DNA from: Atopsyche davidsoni
Lineage: Eukaryota; Arthropoda; Insecta; Trichoptera; Hydrobiosidae
Reading direction: 5' to 3'
DNA: 64,000 bases
Assembly (NCBI GenBank): GCA_022113835.1
Contig: JAILWY010000019.1
Span: forward strand, 6,410,001 to 6,474,000
Positions within the stretch are counted from its first letter, which is position 1. Each line of letters opens with the position of its first letter. The notes beneath the pieces were generated by a model. It saw only the letters and a program-made list of their open reading frames with translations. It was not told the DNA's origin and searched no databases. Of this stretch, positions 1 through 11,969 are shown in pieces. A program made the position numbers and the translations under genes.

Positions 1-78
1 ATAATCAAGAAATCGGGACGTAACTGTCAATAGGTTAACCCACTAATAAAATGTTCGTGTAGTTAAATCTTGACTCAC

Positions 79-126
79 CCCCGTCCCATTATCGCAGACA
101 ATAACTTTTCTTCCTTGACTATCCAT
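79..126 (-). CDS. Arp2: Actin-related protein 2, first coding exon (partial gene)
   Basis: The exon encodes MDSQGRKVIVCDNGTG and then meets a strong GTGAGT donor, leaving phase 0. This is the highly conserved start of Arp2, the actin-fold subunit that with Arp3 nucleates branched actin filaments in the Arp2/3 complex. The DNGTG segment is the first phosphate-binding loop of the actin fold. All later exons lie beyond the left edge of the window. The upstream reading frame stays open to an ATG at 243, but homology puts the start at 126, so 127 onward is read as 5' UTR and promoter. The family call rests on only 16 residues, but these are nearly invariant in animals. Confidence 0.85.
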
Positions 127-852
127 TCTTATTTCACTGTAATTGCAATTTATCGAGAAAAACTGCGCACTTGACAGGCAAATACGTATTTTTTGGGACC
201 CGATTTTAACAAACGACCGCACAGAGAGACACCAGCCACACACGCGAAGTAGTATTGTCAGAAATTACACTAAGCCGGCAAAACAGTTACAAAACGTCAC
301 AAAATCTAAAAATTTGTTAAGCAAAAATACGCCTTATAATTAAAACGATAAGAACTATAGTTTCGTTCGTTTAAAATGACACACCTTCCAGCAGTACTTT
401 GATATTTATGTATTTGTGTCGTGTAAAGACTACTCGTTCGTCCCCAAAGCTGTGCTCGAAAATGCTCGGCGGATAATAAAAAGTCGGCACAAGAAGCAAG
501 AAAAAGCCTAAATATACTGAGTTATATAAAGTTTAAACAAAAACTTGACTAAAAATATTAACTTTTACTTCTAAAAATTAAAATAATTGCACAAATATTC
601 TTTAAAAGAAATTCTAGATTTCTGTTCGCGCAATAAATCAAATTTCAAAAATATATAAACAGAATTAAAATATTGAATTTAAGCAACATAAAACTATTAT
701 CAAAATATCTTATTCAGAAAACGCTTGAAATAATTATACAAAATAATTTATTTTATTTTAAAATCTATATTTTTTATTTTGCTTAAATCTATTGTATATG
801 TACAGCTTGTAAGCAACGCCCAGGACTTTATGGTACATCTATTGATCTGCAG
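127..852. other. Arp2 5' UTR/promoter side and AT-rich spacer
   Basis: No supported gene. The stretch next to 126 should hold the Arp2 5' UTR and promoter on the minus strand; I see no convincing TATA box. The rest is AT-rich with short homopolymers and no long ORF. Confidence 0.5.
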
Positions 853-1064
853 CAGAGGTGGCCAAAGCAAGGACCGCGTATCTATTTATATTCGTACACA
901 TCTCTGATGCCCGCCTCGCGTAAACTAATTACATCGCAAAAACAAATCATTATTTTCTCTTATTAAAATAACTTGAAATTGAATATATTTTAGCATTATC
1001 TACGTTTGTAATTATAATTTTAAAAATAGGTTGCCCGTGGCCAATAAAAGTTTTTAGACCCCTG
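853..1064. mobile_element. hAT-like MITE candidate
   Basis: A 212-bp segment opens with CAGAGGTGGCCAAAG and closes with the inverted counterpart TTTTTAGACCCCTG, fitting short CAGRGGT-type hAT termini. The flanking 8-mers ATCTGCAG and GTCTACAA agree at 5 of 8 positions, as a decayed 8-bp target duplication might. The interior is non-coding. The call is tentative because the termini match over only a few bases. Confidence 0.4.
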
Positions 1065-1688
1065 GTCTACAACGACTGACAAGAAATTTGCAACCAACTG
1101 TCAAATTGTCAAAAACATCATATTACTGGTACTCGATGATCTCTCTAAAACATCTTATGTTTTTTTCATAATTGATGATGAAAAGCATCGTAGTCTCCTG
1201 GCCTCGCTCTCCATATTTATTGTTTAATTATGGGGTCAATATTTTGTGGTTATTGATACAGCAAATGAAGCTTCTATTTGGCTGGTGGATTGATTTTCAA
1301 CTGGCATGTAATTTTTTTAACAGAAATTCTACAAAGAGTAATGTGGGACCGACGATTCTTACAATTTTATACGCGATGTTATCACAAAGGGAAAATTTAT
1401 GTCTTGGACTAGCCGCACTTTCCAACATTTTTTTCTAAGACTGCTCCCCCTATATTAAAGACAGTAGGTAAATGATAAGAAATAAAAAAAGTACACACAG
1501 ATGTTTTTGAAGATTTTTTAATAACGCTATCAATTAACTACTGAAAAAAGTACTTAAGTTTAAAATGGTGCATATATGCTAGCTTATATCTATTTAGATA
1601 AGAGTAATTTATCAATGTTTGGATTTATTTAAAAAAACTAATATTGATTGTAAAAGTAGAAAGTTACGCAATTGTCGTGAATCTCATA
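1065..1688. other. Spacer downstream of the gustatory receptor gene
   Basis: No gene seen. The region includes the presumed 3' UTR and polyadenylation region of the minus-strand receptor gene. A plus-strand ORF at 1172-1438 has no recognisable domain and no coding-like composition. Confidence 0.4.
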
Positions 1689-4319
1689 CTAGTTTGTAGG
1701 ATTATTTGGTTTTGTTGGCATCATTTGTAATAATATAATCGAGTAAGAAGTCATTGTGCTAATGAAGCCTGTTAAGAGTGATAAGTCCACTGAAAAGAAA
1801 CAAGCTGACAATATCATCGGACGAGCGGTAATATGGTGTAACATTGTCTCCAGGAGTGCACGCTGGCGGTCATCTGTAACATAGATCGGAGAAAATATAA
1901 TAACTATGAAAAAGTAATATTTATATAATTTATTTTTCTAACTGTTGTTTAGTCTTTAAGTTTAAAGTGCAGACTTCTTCATAGATTCTTCTTCCATAAA
2001 TTTACTAAATAAATTCAAAGATACATATACTTTAAATAAAAAACGTTAACGCAATACTCACTTAAATTTGGGTTGATCATTAGCTTGTTTATTATAATAC
2101 TTATTTGAGTTGACTGTTGACTTAATATTCCCGATGTCCATATTATAATAATTAATGCCACGGAATAAAAAAAGCACCAAGCAAGGAGAATTAAAAACGT
2201 AGTGATTTCCTGATAATACAAAAAGCATAATGCAATTAACAGAATTTCAGATGCAATTACATATAAATATGTTTTTATATACATTTAACAAAAATTGAAC
2301 GTTACTGCTTATAATTTAACTTTTATCAGTCAGCTTAGGAATTTTACCGATAATTATCAAATATTGAATAACATACGAGGGCGGTCCGATCAAAACAAAA
2401 CTACGAGTCCGATTCGGCTGAAATTTTGACAGTAGCCGTCTACGAGAATGTACTACATGATAGTATATCTCTCTTGCGATACTAGCACCATCGGGCGGTG
2501 AGGCTAAGTACTTATCGGACCGCCCTCGTATGTTTTCACATAATAGATTTATGCATAAAACAAGCAGAATTTAGCTTAGTAACATCGGTTACACATGAAT
2601 AAAACAATTTAATTTCTCTCTCAGTTACAGAGCTACGATGGTCAAAAATAAATAGGAATAATTTCATATGTGAACGGATTGGCTTAAATAACATTAGCAT
2701 ATTATGTTAATAAAAAGTTCAAGTTCTAGACTGTAAGAGTATCTGCTTAGAAACGGATTTTCCTCGGGAAAATTGGAACCGTCATTTAAGGTGAAAGACT
2801 CAAAGTAAAGTAAGGCATTTTCAGAAAGTGCAAATTTATTACGATAATGTGTATCTTTTACTCACTGTTTGTGATTGTATCTGATGTGTGATGACAGTAT
2901 TTAACATTGATAAAATAGACAGGAAACTCGAGAAAATCGTTATTAAAACCTGTATATAAAAAAAGAACATTGAATCACTCTTTGTTTGTCTGAGAAGGGA
3001 GTGTATCATTTATTATACTTCGGAAGCCATAAGCAAACAGTTTTAATGGCAATTGCGATTCGTTATGTCTTCAGCAGTTGCCTTTTTGTAACAGGGTATG
3101 AAATTGGGGTTTCTTTCATCTAAAGGTTTTCCTTTAAACGTGGAGTCAGTTTATAATATTTACAAAATAAAAAAAAGTTTGCTCCACTCGAATTTGAACA
3201 TACATATATTATTTAATAGTCTATATTTAAGATTGTTATAATTAAGCTCCTAAGTTGATGTTGGTTTGATCAAAATTCTTCACTTAACTTTATGTAAAAT
3301 TAACAGCTAGATATGTTCGTACTTATTGAAACATAAGAAATCAAAATCACACCGAACTTTCTAGTAAATCTATTATATTATACGAAATAATTGTATATCA
3401 TAAGACTATTTGAAGTTAACAAGATAGAATAAACACAACTAACCTGAATGTTTTGCGTGGTGTTGATGATGTATATATTATCAGCAAGTTTGTCATAAAG
3501 AAAGATGATTTTGAAAATAACTCGATTGCCAAGGTTTTCTCTTTCGTACATATTTCTGTATATCATATCCTCATCATTTTGAAGCTGCTTTGTAAAGAAG
3601 TCAATCTGAATGGAATCATCTTGATGTACAAATTGATAAGTACAAACAAGTAACAAGTTGATTACTTTCAATCGATACGTCACAATTTTAACATCGGAAA
3701 TATACTGAATCACAAATGTAACCATTAAACAAGCGCCAATGTAAGAAAAACCCTGCCAGTATAAAGCAAAGCTAGCGGTGTAAAGATCACAAATGAACAT
3801 AGCAGCCAGATAAAGATTAAAAAAAATAATTATGATAAGAATCTCTCTTCGTAATTTTTTATGATGCTTCCAAGAAATCAAAAGCATTTTATCTATGAGC
3901 TTTATGTTTTTGAACATAATTTTATTTAGGTCTGTGTTTATAAACCTCTGGCGAACAATAGAACTAATGGCTAAAGCATATACACTGATTATCCAAAGAA
4001 AATATATTAGAAACATTGACATGTTATTGACATTATAAGTATAAATTATGTTATTATATCCATTTTGAAAAAACAATATTGAAATTATCAGCAACATTAA
4101 TATTGGATGTATTCTATGAGAATAAGATACTTTTATACTTCTGCACAACACATCTTCATTTCTTCCCAGGCCACATATGGTGCCAAGTACATATATGGGT
4201 CTGATGGCGTAGTGTATATTAATACTTTTGCCAGTTGCCATCATTGATCCTGTCCCGAAGAACTGAGGACTCACGGTGGATCTCTTCTTTTTGTAGGAAG
4301 GAGACTGATTGTAACCCAT
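1689..4319 (-). CDS. Insect gustatory receptor (7-TM chemoreceptor), three exons
   Basis: Coding exons are 4319-3444, 2209-2062 and 1873-1689, giving 402 aa. Exon 1 ends in CAG before GTTAGT (phase 0), exon 2 follows TATTATCAG and ends before GTGAGT (phase 1), and exon 3 follows GTTACAG and ends at TAG. The protein has several long hydrophobic segments and lies in the usual Gr size range of about 350-450 aa. The last exon carries the family C-terminus: SACFFSVDLSLLTGF, then SYSIILLQM, a diverged form of the TYhhhhhQF signature of insect gustatory receptors. These are ligand-gated cation channels of taste neurons with inverted topology relative to GPCRs. Ligand class cannot be read from sequence. 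Intron 1 contains a MITE (2376-2528). All frames are intact, so the gene looks functional. Confidence 0.8.
2376..2528. mobile_element. TA-flanked MITE with terminal inverted repeats, in Gr intron 1
   Basis: The element begins CGAGGGCGGTCCGAT and ends ATCGGACCGCCCTCG, a perfect inverted pair, with TA on each side as left by Tc1/mariner-type insertion. It is 153 bp long and non-coding. It is more GC-rich than the surrounding intron. The parent transposase is not in this window. Confidence 0.8.
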
Positions 4320-4696
4320 TCAAATTGTATTTAAAATTTTAATTAAAGCATAGCTTATCCACTAGCACAAAGAGCCGCAGTGTCAAGCAAGCCGACGACG
4401 TATTCATTTGTATTCAAAATTAATTAAATTCACGTAAATTTATCTAATTACTTTATAGTCAACTAAGTAAATGTTGACAGTTTATAATCAACTAGGTAAC
4501 ATTGGATACAATTTACAAGTTCGTAAACTATAATTTCAATGTACACAGTACAAGTAATTAGAATGGTAAACATATCTTTAAATATGAAGGCATTTATACC
4601 CTATATTGGTGTAATTTCGATAATAATTGACATGAAAAAACTTTCAGTATTTTAGTTAGGTTGCATAGTAAATAGTAAAAGTAATAAGTAAAGATA
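4320..4696. other. Promoter side of the gustatory receptor gene
   Basis: AT-rich non-coding sequence between the receptor start codon and the Tc1-like element. It should contain the receptor's 5' UTR and promoter. I cannot point to a specific core element. Confidence 0.4.
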
Positions 4697-5914
4697 CAGT
4701 ATGTAAAGAGCGTAACCGGTATAAGCTATAAAAAAAATTAAGTCTAGCATTGGAAAGTTAACACAAAGTTAATCATACATACTTAGATGCTTTATTATAA
4801 ATAAGTTGTCCAGTCTCCTCCGTTGTTCATAATAGCCAGGCATCTTCGGGGCATACTAATTTTTCAGCATATTCAAGGGATAATGACCTCCATATGGCCT
4901 TTAAATTGCGAGTAAGCTCGGCGGCAGTTAGCGTTTTTTTTCTTCATAGCTTAATGTTCATCAACGCCCAAACGTTTTCAATTGGGTTTGCGTCAGGTGA
5001 GGGCTAATCCAAGACCTCGATGCCTTTATCTTGTTTCCACGCGCTGCATAGGCGACTTCGGTGTTTGGGGTCATTATCTTCTTGTAATATCCATGATTCA
5101 CTTGGGCTTGGAAACAGTCTTCGGACAGATGGTAATAATGCTTTCTGGTATATTTGGTTCATCCTTGCAGCATTCAAAGTTCCGGTAAACAAGTTCAAAT
5201 TTCCAAAATCACTTTTGAGAAGCATCCCCAAACATTCACCCTTACCGGATGTTTAATAGTTCTTTCGACCAGTCTGTTATTGGCAGTTGACCAAGCACGA
5301 GGTGAGATACTAGTTGCCCAAAACGAAGCTTCATCAGAAAAGATTATCTTGTCCCAGTCGCGGTCTTTGTTTTCTTGTGCCCAGGACATTCTTTTTTTAA
5401 CGTGCTTTTTTGAAAGAAGCGGTTTCTTCAATGTGCTTCGGTATTTTAACTTAATCTCCATTAAACTTCTTCTTATTGTAGCTAGAGATATATATTAAGT
5501 CCTTTTTGTTTCAGTTTTTCTTGTGCAGATCGCAAAGATAGACGTGGGTTTTTCAAAAATAGGTTAGTTATCCGCTTATCACGTTCTGGTAAGTCATCGA
5601 CGTGTTTTGTTTCTAAATATCAGTTCACCCACTTGGTCACAAACGCCTTTGACTTATTCATATACTTTGCAGCCTGAACGCGTGACATTTTTGGTCCTTT
5701 AGGATGCGAGCAAAGGAACACTGCCTCATAGCGGGAAGCATACGCGGCACTCATCTCTGGAAATATGCACTCTGTGCGAAGTGAACACGACAACTGTATA
5801 ATTTTTACGATGCATTAAGGACAAAACGTTGGGCTACCTGTTCGTTTCTTTTGTTTAGCACAAAAACCCCGAACACATTTTTTTACAGTGGTCACATTCT
5901 TGTGAAACACACTG
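4697..5914 (-). mobile_element. Tc1-like DNA transposon, decayed
   Basis: Terminal inverted repeats CAGTATGTAAAGAGCG at the left and, read inward from the right, CAGTGTGTTTCACAAGAATG bound a 1.2-kb element flanked by TA. The flanks extend the symmetry: AAGATACAGT on the left and ACTGTATCTT on the right are a perfect 10-bp inverted pair. The length fits a single-gene Tc1/mariner element. The left terminus is more decayed than the right, and the transposase is broken, so this copy should be immobile on its own. Confidence 0.85.
5004..5461 (-). pseudogene. Tc1-like transposase, frameshifted catalytic part
   Basis: Two overlapping minus-strand frames (5461-5195 and 5231-5004) together cover the DDE catalytic core. 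Visible motifs are FSDEASF (first catalytic Asp), the VNVWGCFS segment, EDNDPKHRS (second Asp), and further downstream a relic of the NPIEN box that holds the third acidic residue. The frame shifts near 5200-5230, and stops lie before and after, including in the N-terminal DNA-binding part at about 5470-5800. Tc1-like transposases cut and paste between the terminal repeats into TA sites; this copy cannot make the protein. Confidence 0.85.
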
Positions 5915-8900
5915 TATCTTTGAATACAAAGGCATATATACCATGTATTGATATAAACAAAAAAAGCTTATATTATTTGGAACATATTGGAGCTCTGTAA
6001 CTTAACGAGAATTTTAACCATGTTAACAGTTTTATTCCATAGTTTGTATTTTGTAGCATCAATAGTGTTATACGTCTTCAATTATATTCTCATAAGTAAG
6101 CTCACTACTGAAACTGAATTTTCTGTACATTCCAGTCCACAGTGGATGTACTTAAAATTCCTAAAAAGGTGTATGAAAATGGCATAGATTTGAAGGAGTC
6201 GGAATAGGAGTCAAAGGGCGAAATAAATATAACGCGAGTATAAATTTGCTTGAAACGGTAACTGTATTCAATTAGATAATAATTGCTAATTGTAACATTC
6301 CAATAGACACTATTCATGTAAACAGGAAGAGTTTCTTTGTATAATTTGTTCGATTGTTTGTTTGGCTACACTCACTAACTTAAGTTACCTTTTATGCACA
6401 AAACATGAGGTCACAAAAAACAATTACATATGGTAAATTTTGCAAACGGCAACACTGTGCATACAAAACATAAAGGCACATTAAAAATAATACACAAATT
6501 GTCAATCTTAAACCATACCCATGCGTATGTTTAATAGATGTTTTTATACAGGAGAATGACCGAGTGTTTATTGCCACAGATCGAGGATCGTCAACTCGTT
6601 CATGTAATGTCAAAGCATTCAGATATTTCGAAATTGCAGAATCACATTCATCACAACAATCAAAATCGACATTAGTCTTGGTTCGTTAGTCGTAACTTAT
6701 CTAATAAGAACACAAAACCACCTTGCGGCGTGTAAATTTAATTTTAAACCTTAATCATCAAGAGGTGACACTTTCAGAGGGCAGCCTTCATTTTGGGGAA
6801 GTAGTGCGATGGCACTAAGCAAGACTAGCTCACATCATGAGCAAGGTCGCAGAATGGTAAACTATACTCCAATACAGAAATCGAGTGCATATCTACACAA
6901 TTCGCCACTAGTATGCACCGAGAAAGGGTTGACACTCAACCAACGTGCACAAAGAGACACTCGGGCACCACTTAAGTAGTGTGCAGAGTAACATAAATGA
7001 AAGAGAAAGAAATGAAAAAAAAAACAACAATAAAAACGCAATTTTACCAAATTGCAGTAATTGAAAAGAAGAAAATGTAAATACTCAGACGAAAAGAAAA
7101 TGAATGTTTAATCATATTCTCACTATTTAGATTGTGCATATCAATTGCAAACTTAATAAAAAAAAAACAATTATGAATTAATACCGGCCTAATGTTAAAT
7201 TGCATGGCTCAATATTTACAGTAACAAAAACCTAATTACCAATAGGGTATTCCAACTGAATGTGTTCAACCGAAACGAGTTTTATTATAAATACTGTTAA
7301 TTCTCACTATTCAGATAAAGATTAGATATCGTACGACTAACGTACCAGTAAACAACAATCCAATAAGAACGCAGTTATCTGTAATTTTAATTAACATTTT
7401 ATTTGTTTTTTTTTTTTAAATTTAAGATAAGAAAATAGCAGATTTTGCTTTCAAAGAGATGACTATATTATATTTACGTGTTAAGCGTTTATTCTCAGTT
7501 GAATATTAGTTTTGAAATCACAGAATATGGATGACATTGTGAAGGAACACTAGGATAGAAGTCGGAGGGCATATCACTAATACACCACGGCCCTCACACA
7601 ACATCCGCGAGTCAGGAAGAGAGAACCACAAGGGTGAGCCCTGATTCAACAGTCAAAGCGATACAGAGTACTAGCTGCTAAGGATGGTGATGGGGCTCAT
7701 ATGAATAAACCTTTTCCGTTTTATGCTAATATACTGCTGGACATCTTTAAGAGATATAAGGACATTAACTTGAGAAAGGTAAGTTGTACAAAAATATTTA
7801 CAACAAATTTATTAAGAATAAGTCTAATAAAAAAATGATTGGTTCAATTTGGACGTAAAGACTACTGGAGAAGGATTTATGGAAATATGTATCTACTTAA
7901 AACAGTTTAAACATTGCTTATTCAAAAGTTATTACAATACGATAGATTATACAAATGATATAATGGTAATTTTGAACAATTCGATGTTTTCATCAATTAT
8001 TTGTAATGTGAAGACAGAATTAGAATCATACTTGGAGTGAATTAGTATATATATATATATATAAAAACAATAACTTTGTTTAAGCCCACGGACACAAGGG
8101 CTCGTGGCAAGAAAACCACCAGAGTGATTCCTCATTTATAAGAAAGTGTACAAAATAAAATATTAATATACTCTCTGTCACGAGCTTGGCAATAATAATT
8201 AAAAACTATTCATAATGTCCCAGACAGTGACTTGTTTATTAGGAATCAACTGTATTATTGTAGGAAAAATCAAACATTCAGCAAACAGGAAGGCAGCAAT
8301 TATTGATGAGATTAAAGTAAATTTAAGAGGTATTTGTATAAAATGATTGTTGTCAACTATCAACACATCAATAGTCATCTTAGTATTGATAAAATGGATC
8401 CAGTAGAAAGAAAACCACAATTTACCGACTCGAACAATCAACAATTTCAAAAATATATTATTTAATTATCAACATCTTACTCATAACTATCGATATATTA
8501 ATAGTTATCTTAATAAATTGAAAAAAACACCTTTGAATCAAAACTGACATGTAAAAGAACCAAAGTGTCAACAATTAAAAAAATATACAATTCAGTTTAA
8601 CTATTATTAAAAACATCAAAGCTGTCTTAGGAACAATCGAACCAACACTTTAGAATGAAAATCATTATGCTACTATTTTCAGTATTTCGGTAAATTATCA
8701 GTAAAAGATGCCTTCATGTATACTTAAATATTATATTTAATTATCTGAAAACACGATTCTCCTGTGAAAACGGAAGTTTCAAAATTTCAATATCAAACCT
8801 TATATTATAATTACATTAGGAGTACATACAATTAAGACACGGATTGTTTTTTCTTGTTTTTAAATGAATACAGTGAAATAAATATGATTATCCATAGTTA

Positions 8901-11900
8901 ACTTTTGTATCTATCAGTGGCTACGGTGTACAAGTGTAAGAAGTAAAGCCCAGCTAGGAACATCATTGACTTCGGTTATGTCATATCAAAAAATAAGGTT
9001 ATAGTATATTGAAGCCGGCTAGGTCTTCTATGTGTCTGCGAAACAAGCCGTTGGTATTTGAACATGCCACAAAAGTTATCAAGAAAAAAAAGTGTACTCA
9101 TGATTATTATACATGAAAACACTTGAATGCTGGACGACACGCAAAATTGGTAAACTGCTATTATGTATTACCAGAAATTTAATTTGTAAATTATAAAGCC
9201 GTTGGATTGTTTATAGTTCTTTGGCTATTAAGACTGGGAAAGATACTTGTATAATATGAGTGATGGTAATAAGCAATTATTTCCGAGGTAGGAAATCAGT
9301 CAAGCAAGTTACTGAAATGTTTACGGTTATTCTGAAAGAATAAGTGGCAATAGCGAGAAACATTCAAGGGTGTGAAAAATTTTCTGAACTCTCAGCGAGA
9401 GACGTGTTTTGAGATGACAGTCAGTTTAGTAGGGTGCCAATAAATTATTTAACAAAAGTGTTTTTACATTTGACTCTTTTAAAACTTGCAATGCTTGAAC
9501 ACATTGAAGGTATTTTTATATGTAAGGCCAAACAAAACAGTCTGGAACTGTCATTTTGCTATCGTACTACCATAGTTCATAACAGGTTCTTCAGTCGAAG
9601 TGTTTCATGAAATATTAACATTATGAGTAACCTTTGCAAACTGAAGAACTATGATTGCGCAATAGCAGTAGTATTATCGACTATAGAACAATAGAGATGA
9701 GCTGCGTTGAATTCTCAATATTGTCATTCAACAACCATGCATCTCGTCGCCTGACTTATCTCCTTTATTGTATTATATTATGAAAATAAATGCCACTTTG
9801 TCTAGATATTATTTTATATGCTATACATGCTACAATATATTACAATCTATAAAAACGTTCAATCAGGATGGGATTTATCTCCCGTCATCCTCGCATATCC
9901 AGAATTTAAGATGCAGGACAGAAATTGCTTCCAATATACACATAGCATACACAGTAATCACTTTCAACCAAAATGATAGATAACCACAATAAAACAGTAC
10001 ATGTTAGAATTTTACAATATTTTTAACATTCCAAACCACAATTATCTTTATATTTTCAGGTGAAATCAGTCGCTTTAAAACAACAAAATACAAATTGAAT
10101 TATTGCAAATATTTTATGTTTATAATTAATGATTGATTAATTGAATTCCAATAGTATTGAATATATTTTAAGGCAATATGTAAATATTTCTGTAAATTAT
10201 ATAGAGCATTATATAGTGTAATAGCACAATTACAAAATTTATCAAAACGAGTCTCCTAAAATTAATTTCATAGTTGAAAAGTTAATTGAATGAAGGGTGT
10301 GGAATCACAATTAATAAAAATAAAATTATTATAATGGGTTGGACATGTAACTCTGCTCGGCTATACAACGATAACTACGTCCATACTGAATGTGCTATAT
10401 ATGTATGGAAAGCAATATTTGAGTCTTTGACATGTACTGAAAATGAGATAATTGATAGTGATTGGTCACATGAACACGGCCTATAAATAAAGATGGACAT
10501 GATTAAATAATCTATTGTGACGTTGCAGGTGAATTCTATTGATCTGTAAAATTTTGTCAAGACTTAAACTAAAAGGGAAATTGGGCAAAAAGTAAACAAA
10601 TAGATCGGCGTGATAATAAAGGCATTTCATTTTGGTTGACATAGTAAAAGAAGTTCAGAATTATTCTGTGGACGATCCAGATCATCTTATTATTTGTCAA
10701 TTGTTTAAATTTATTTCATTTGATCATGTCCATCACTAGTTTGGCCTGTCTGTATTGTTTTCATTCTCTTCACAAACCAGAGACGCTGTTAGAATTAGAA
10801 TGACATGCTCCAACCAGTTCTACGTCTAAAAACACAACAGTTATATTACATTGAAAAACATATTAACAATAATTATACTACACAAATAAGAAATTAAAAT
10901 ATTTCTTATTTATAATGTACGTCATTTCTTTTCTGCTTTTATATGTTACTATTATTTTTATTAATTTACACTATCATTAATATATATCAGTTACAATAAG
11001 TACACGAGAATATTTTAAAAAACATTTATAAAGGAAAGAAAAACAGTTTTTTGGATCAATAACTAATTAAGAAAGTTTAGCTGAAATCTTAAACTATAAT
11101 ACAAATAAAATAAATACTCTAATGATGGCCTAATAGCTTTACGAAACATAATAAAGTAAAAAGGAATAACATTAATACTCATATAAACTTTTTTAACACC
11201 ACTCTAGTTAGAAATAGAAAAACTTGGACCTGTGTCAAAGTATTTCTACAAAAAACAACATCACTGGTAATTCACGAGGAATTAAAATAATTTGTTTAAT
11301 ACAATTCAGAGAGACATAACACTTTTGGAAATTGGCAACCGGCGACCCCCATAAATTTTGATTGATGGCATATTTGTACATTTTAATTATAGAAGTTATG
11401 TTATCCTAATTTTAAAAATTTGAATGGACATTGTCATCTTTGTAACATTAAAGATAATTTAAAAAATTATAATGTCCCAAAAATCTATAATAATTAATGA
11501 AGATCAGCTTTTCAGTACGTGTCATTTAATCTGCAATTGAGAAAAAAAATATGATAAGATAGGCATGTAATTGCATATTTAATAAATCTGCACTTTTAAC
11601 AGATTTAATGTATACACAATATTCTAGGTAATAATAAAAGTCCTTGAATTTTTTCAATTCAGCCAGATGTGACTTCCGAGCCCACCTGTTTTTGTCATTT
11701 TACATATTTAAACTAAAATTATACAATAATTACCTAAAATATTGGATATAGCTGTAAATATTATGTTTTAAATTAACAAATTAACTAAATAATTTACTTT
11801 GATCAGTAAAATGTTGATTCTTTAGCTGTTTAAAATCAGTTAATAAATTAAAACAGTCAATTCAAATGCAGTTACTAAAAATAAAATGATTAAAACATGT

Positions 11901-11969
11901 TTTTTAGATTCTAAATTAAAGTATCTAAGATATCAAGACTGCCGCGAGAGTGAGGTTTACCTTTGTATT
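5915..11969. other. 6-kb region without a recognisable gene
   Basis: No ORF here has domain-level support. The region is AT-rich with scattered short repeats, including a (TA)n tract near 8047-8063. Hydrophobic minus-strand ORFs at 6392-6613 and 8199-8450 have membrane-like composition but no family signature or convincing splice context. An imperfect inverted pair surrounds 9560-9670 (CATAGTTCATAACAGGTTCTTC against GAAGAACTATG), possibly an old foldback repeat. The right end holds the DESI2 3' UTR. Confidence 0.5.

Noticed and set aside
1172..1438. 88-aa plus-strand ORF with hydrophobic stretches
   Set aside because: No recognisable motif, no conservation-like composition and AT-rich random content.
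2015..2284. Full ORF 2284-2015 as Gr exon 2 from its own ATG
   Set aside because: A stop directly precedes that ATG; the phase-0 acceptor at TATTATCAG (exon from 2209) joins properly to exon 1.
8199..8450. Hydrophobic minus-strand ORF considered as a Gr fragment
   Set aside because: No Gr signature or splice sites in phase; AT-rich sequence readily encodes Ile/Phe/Leu-rich segments.
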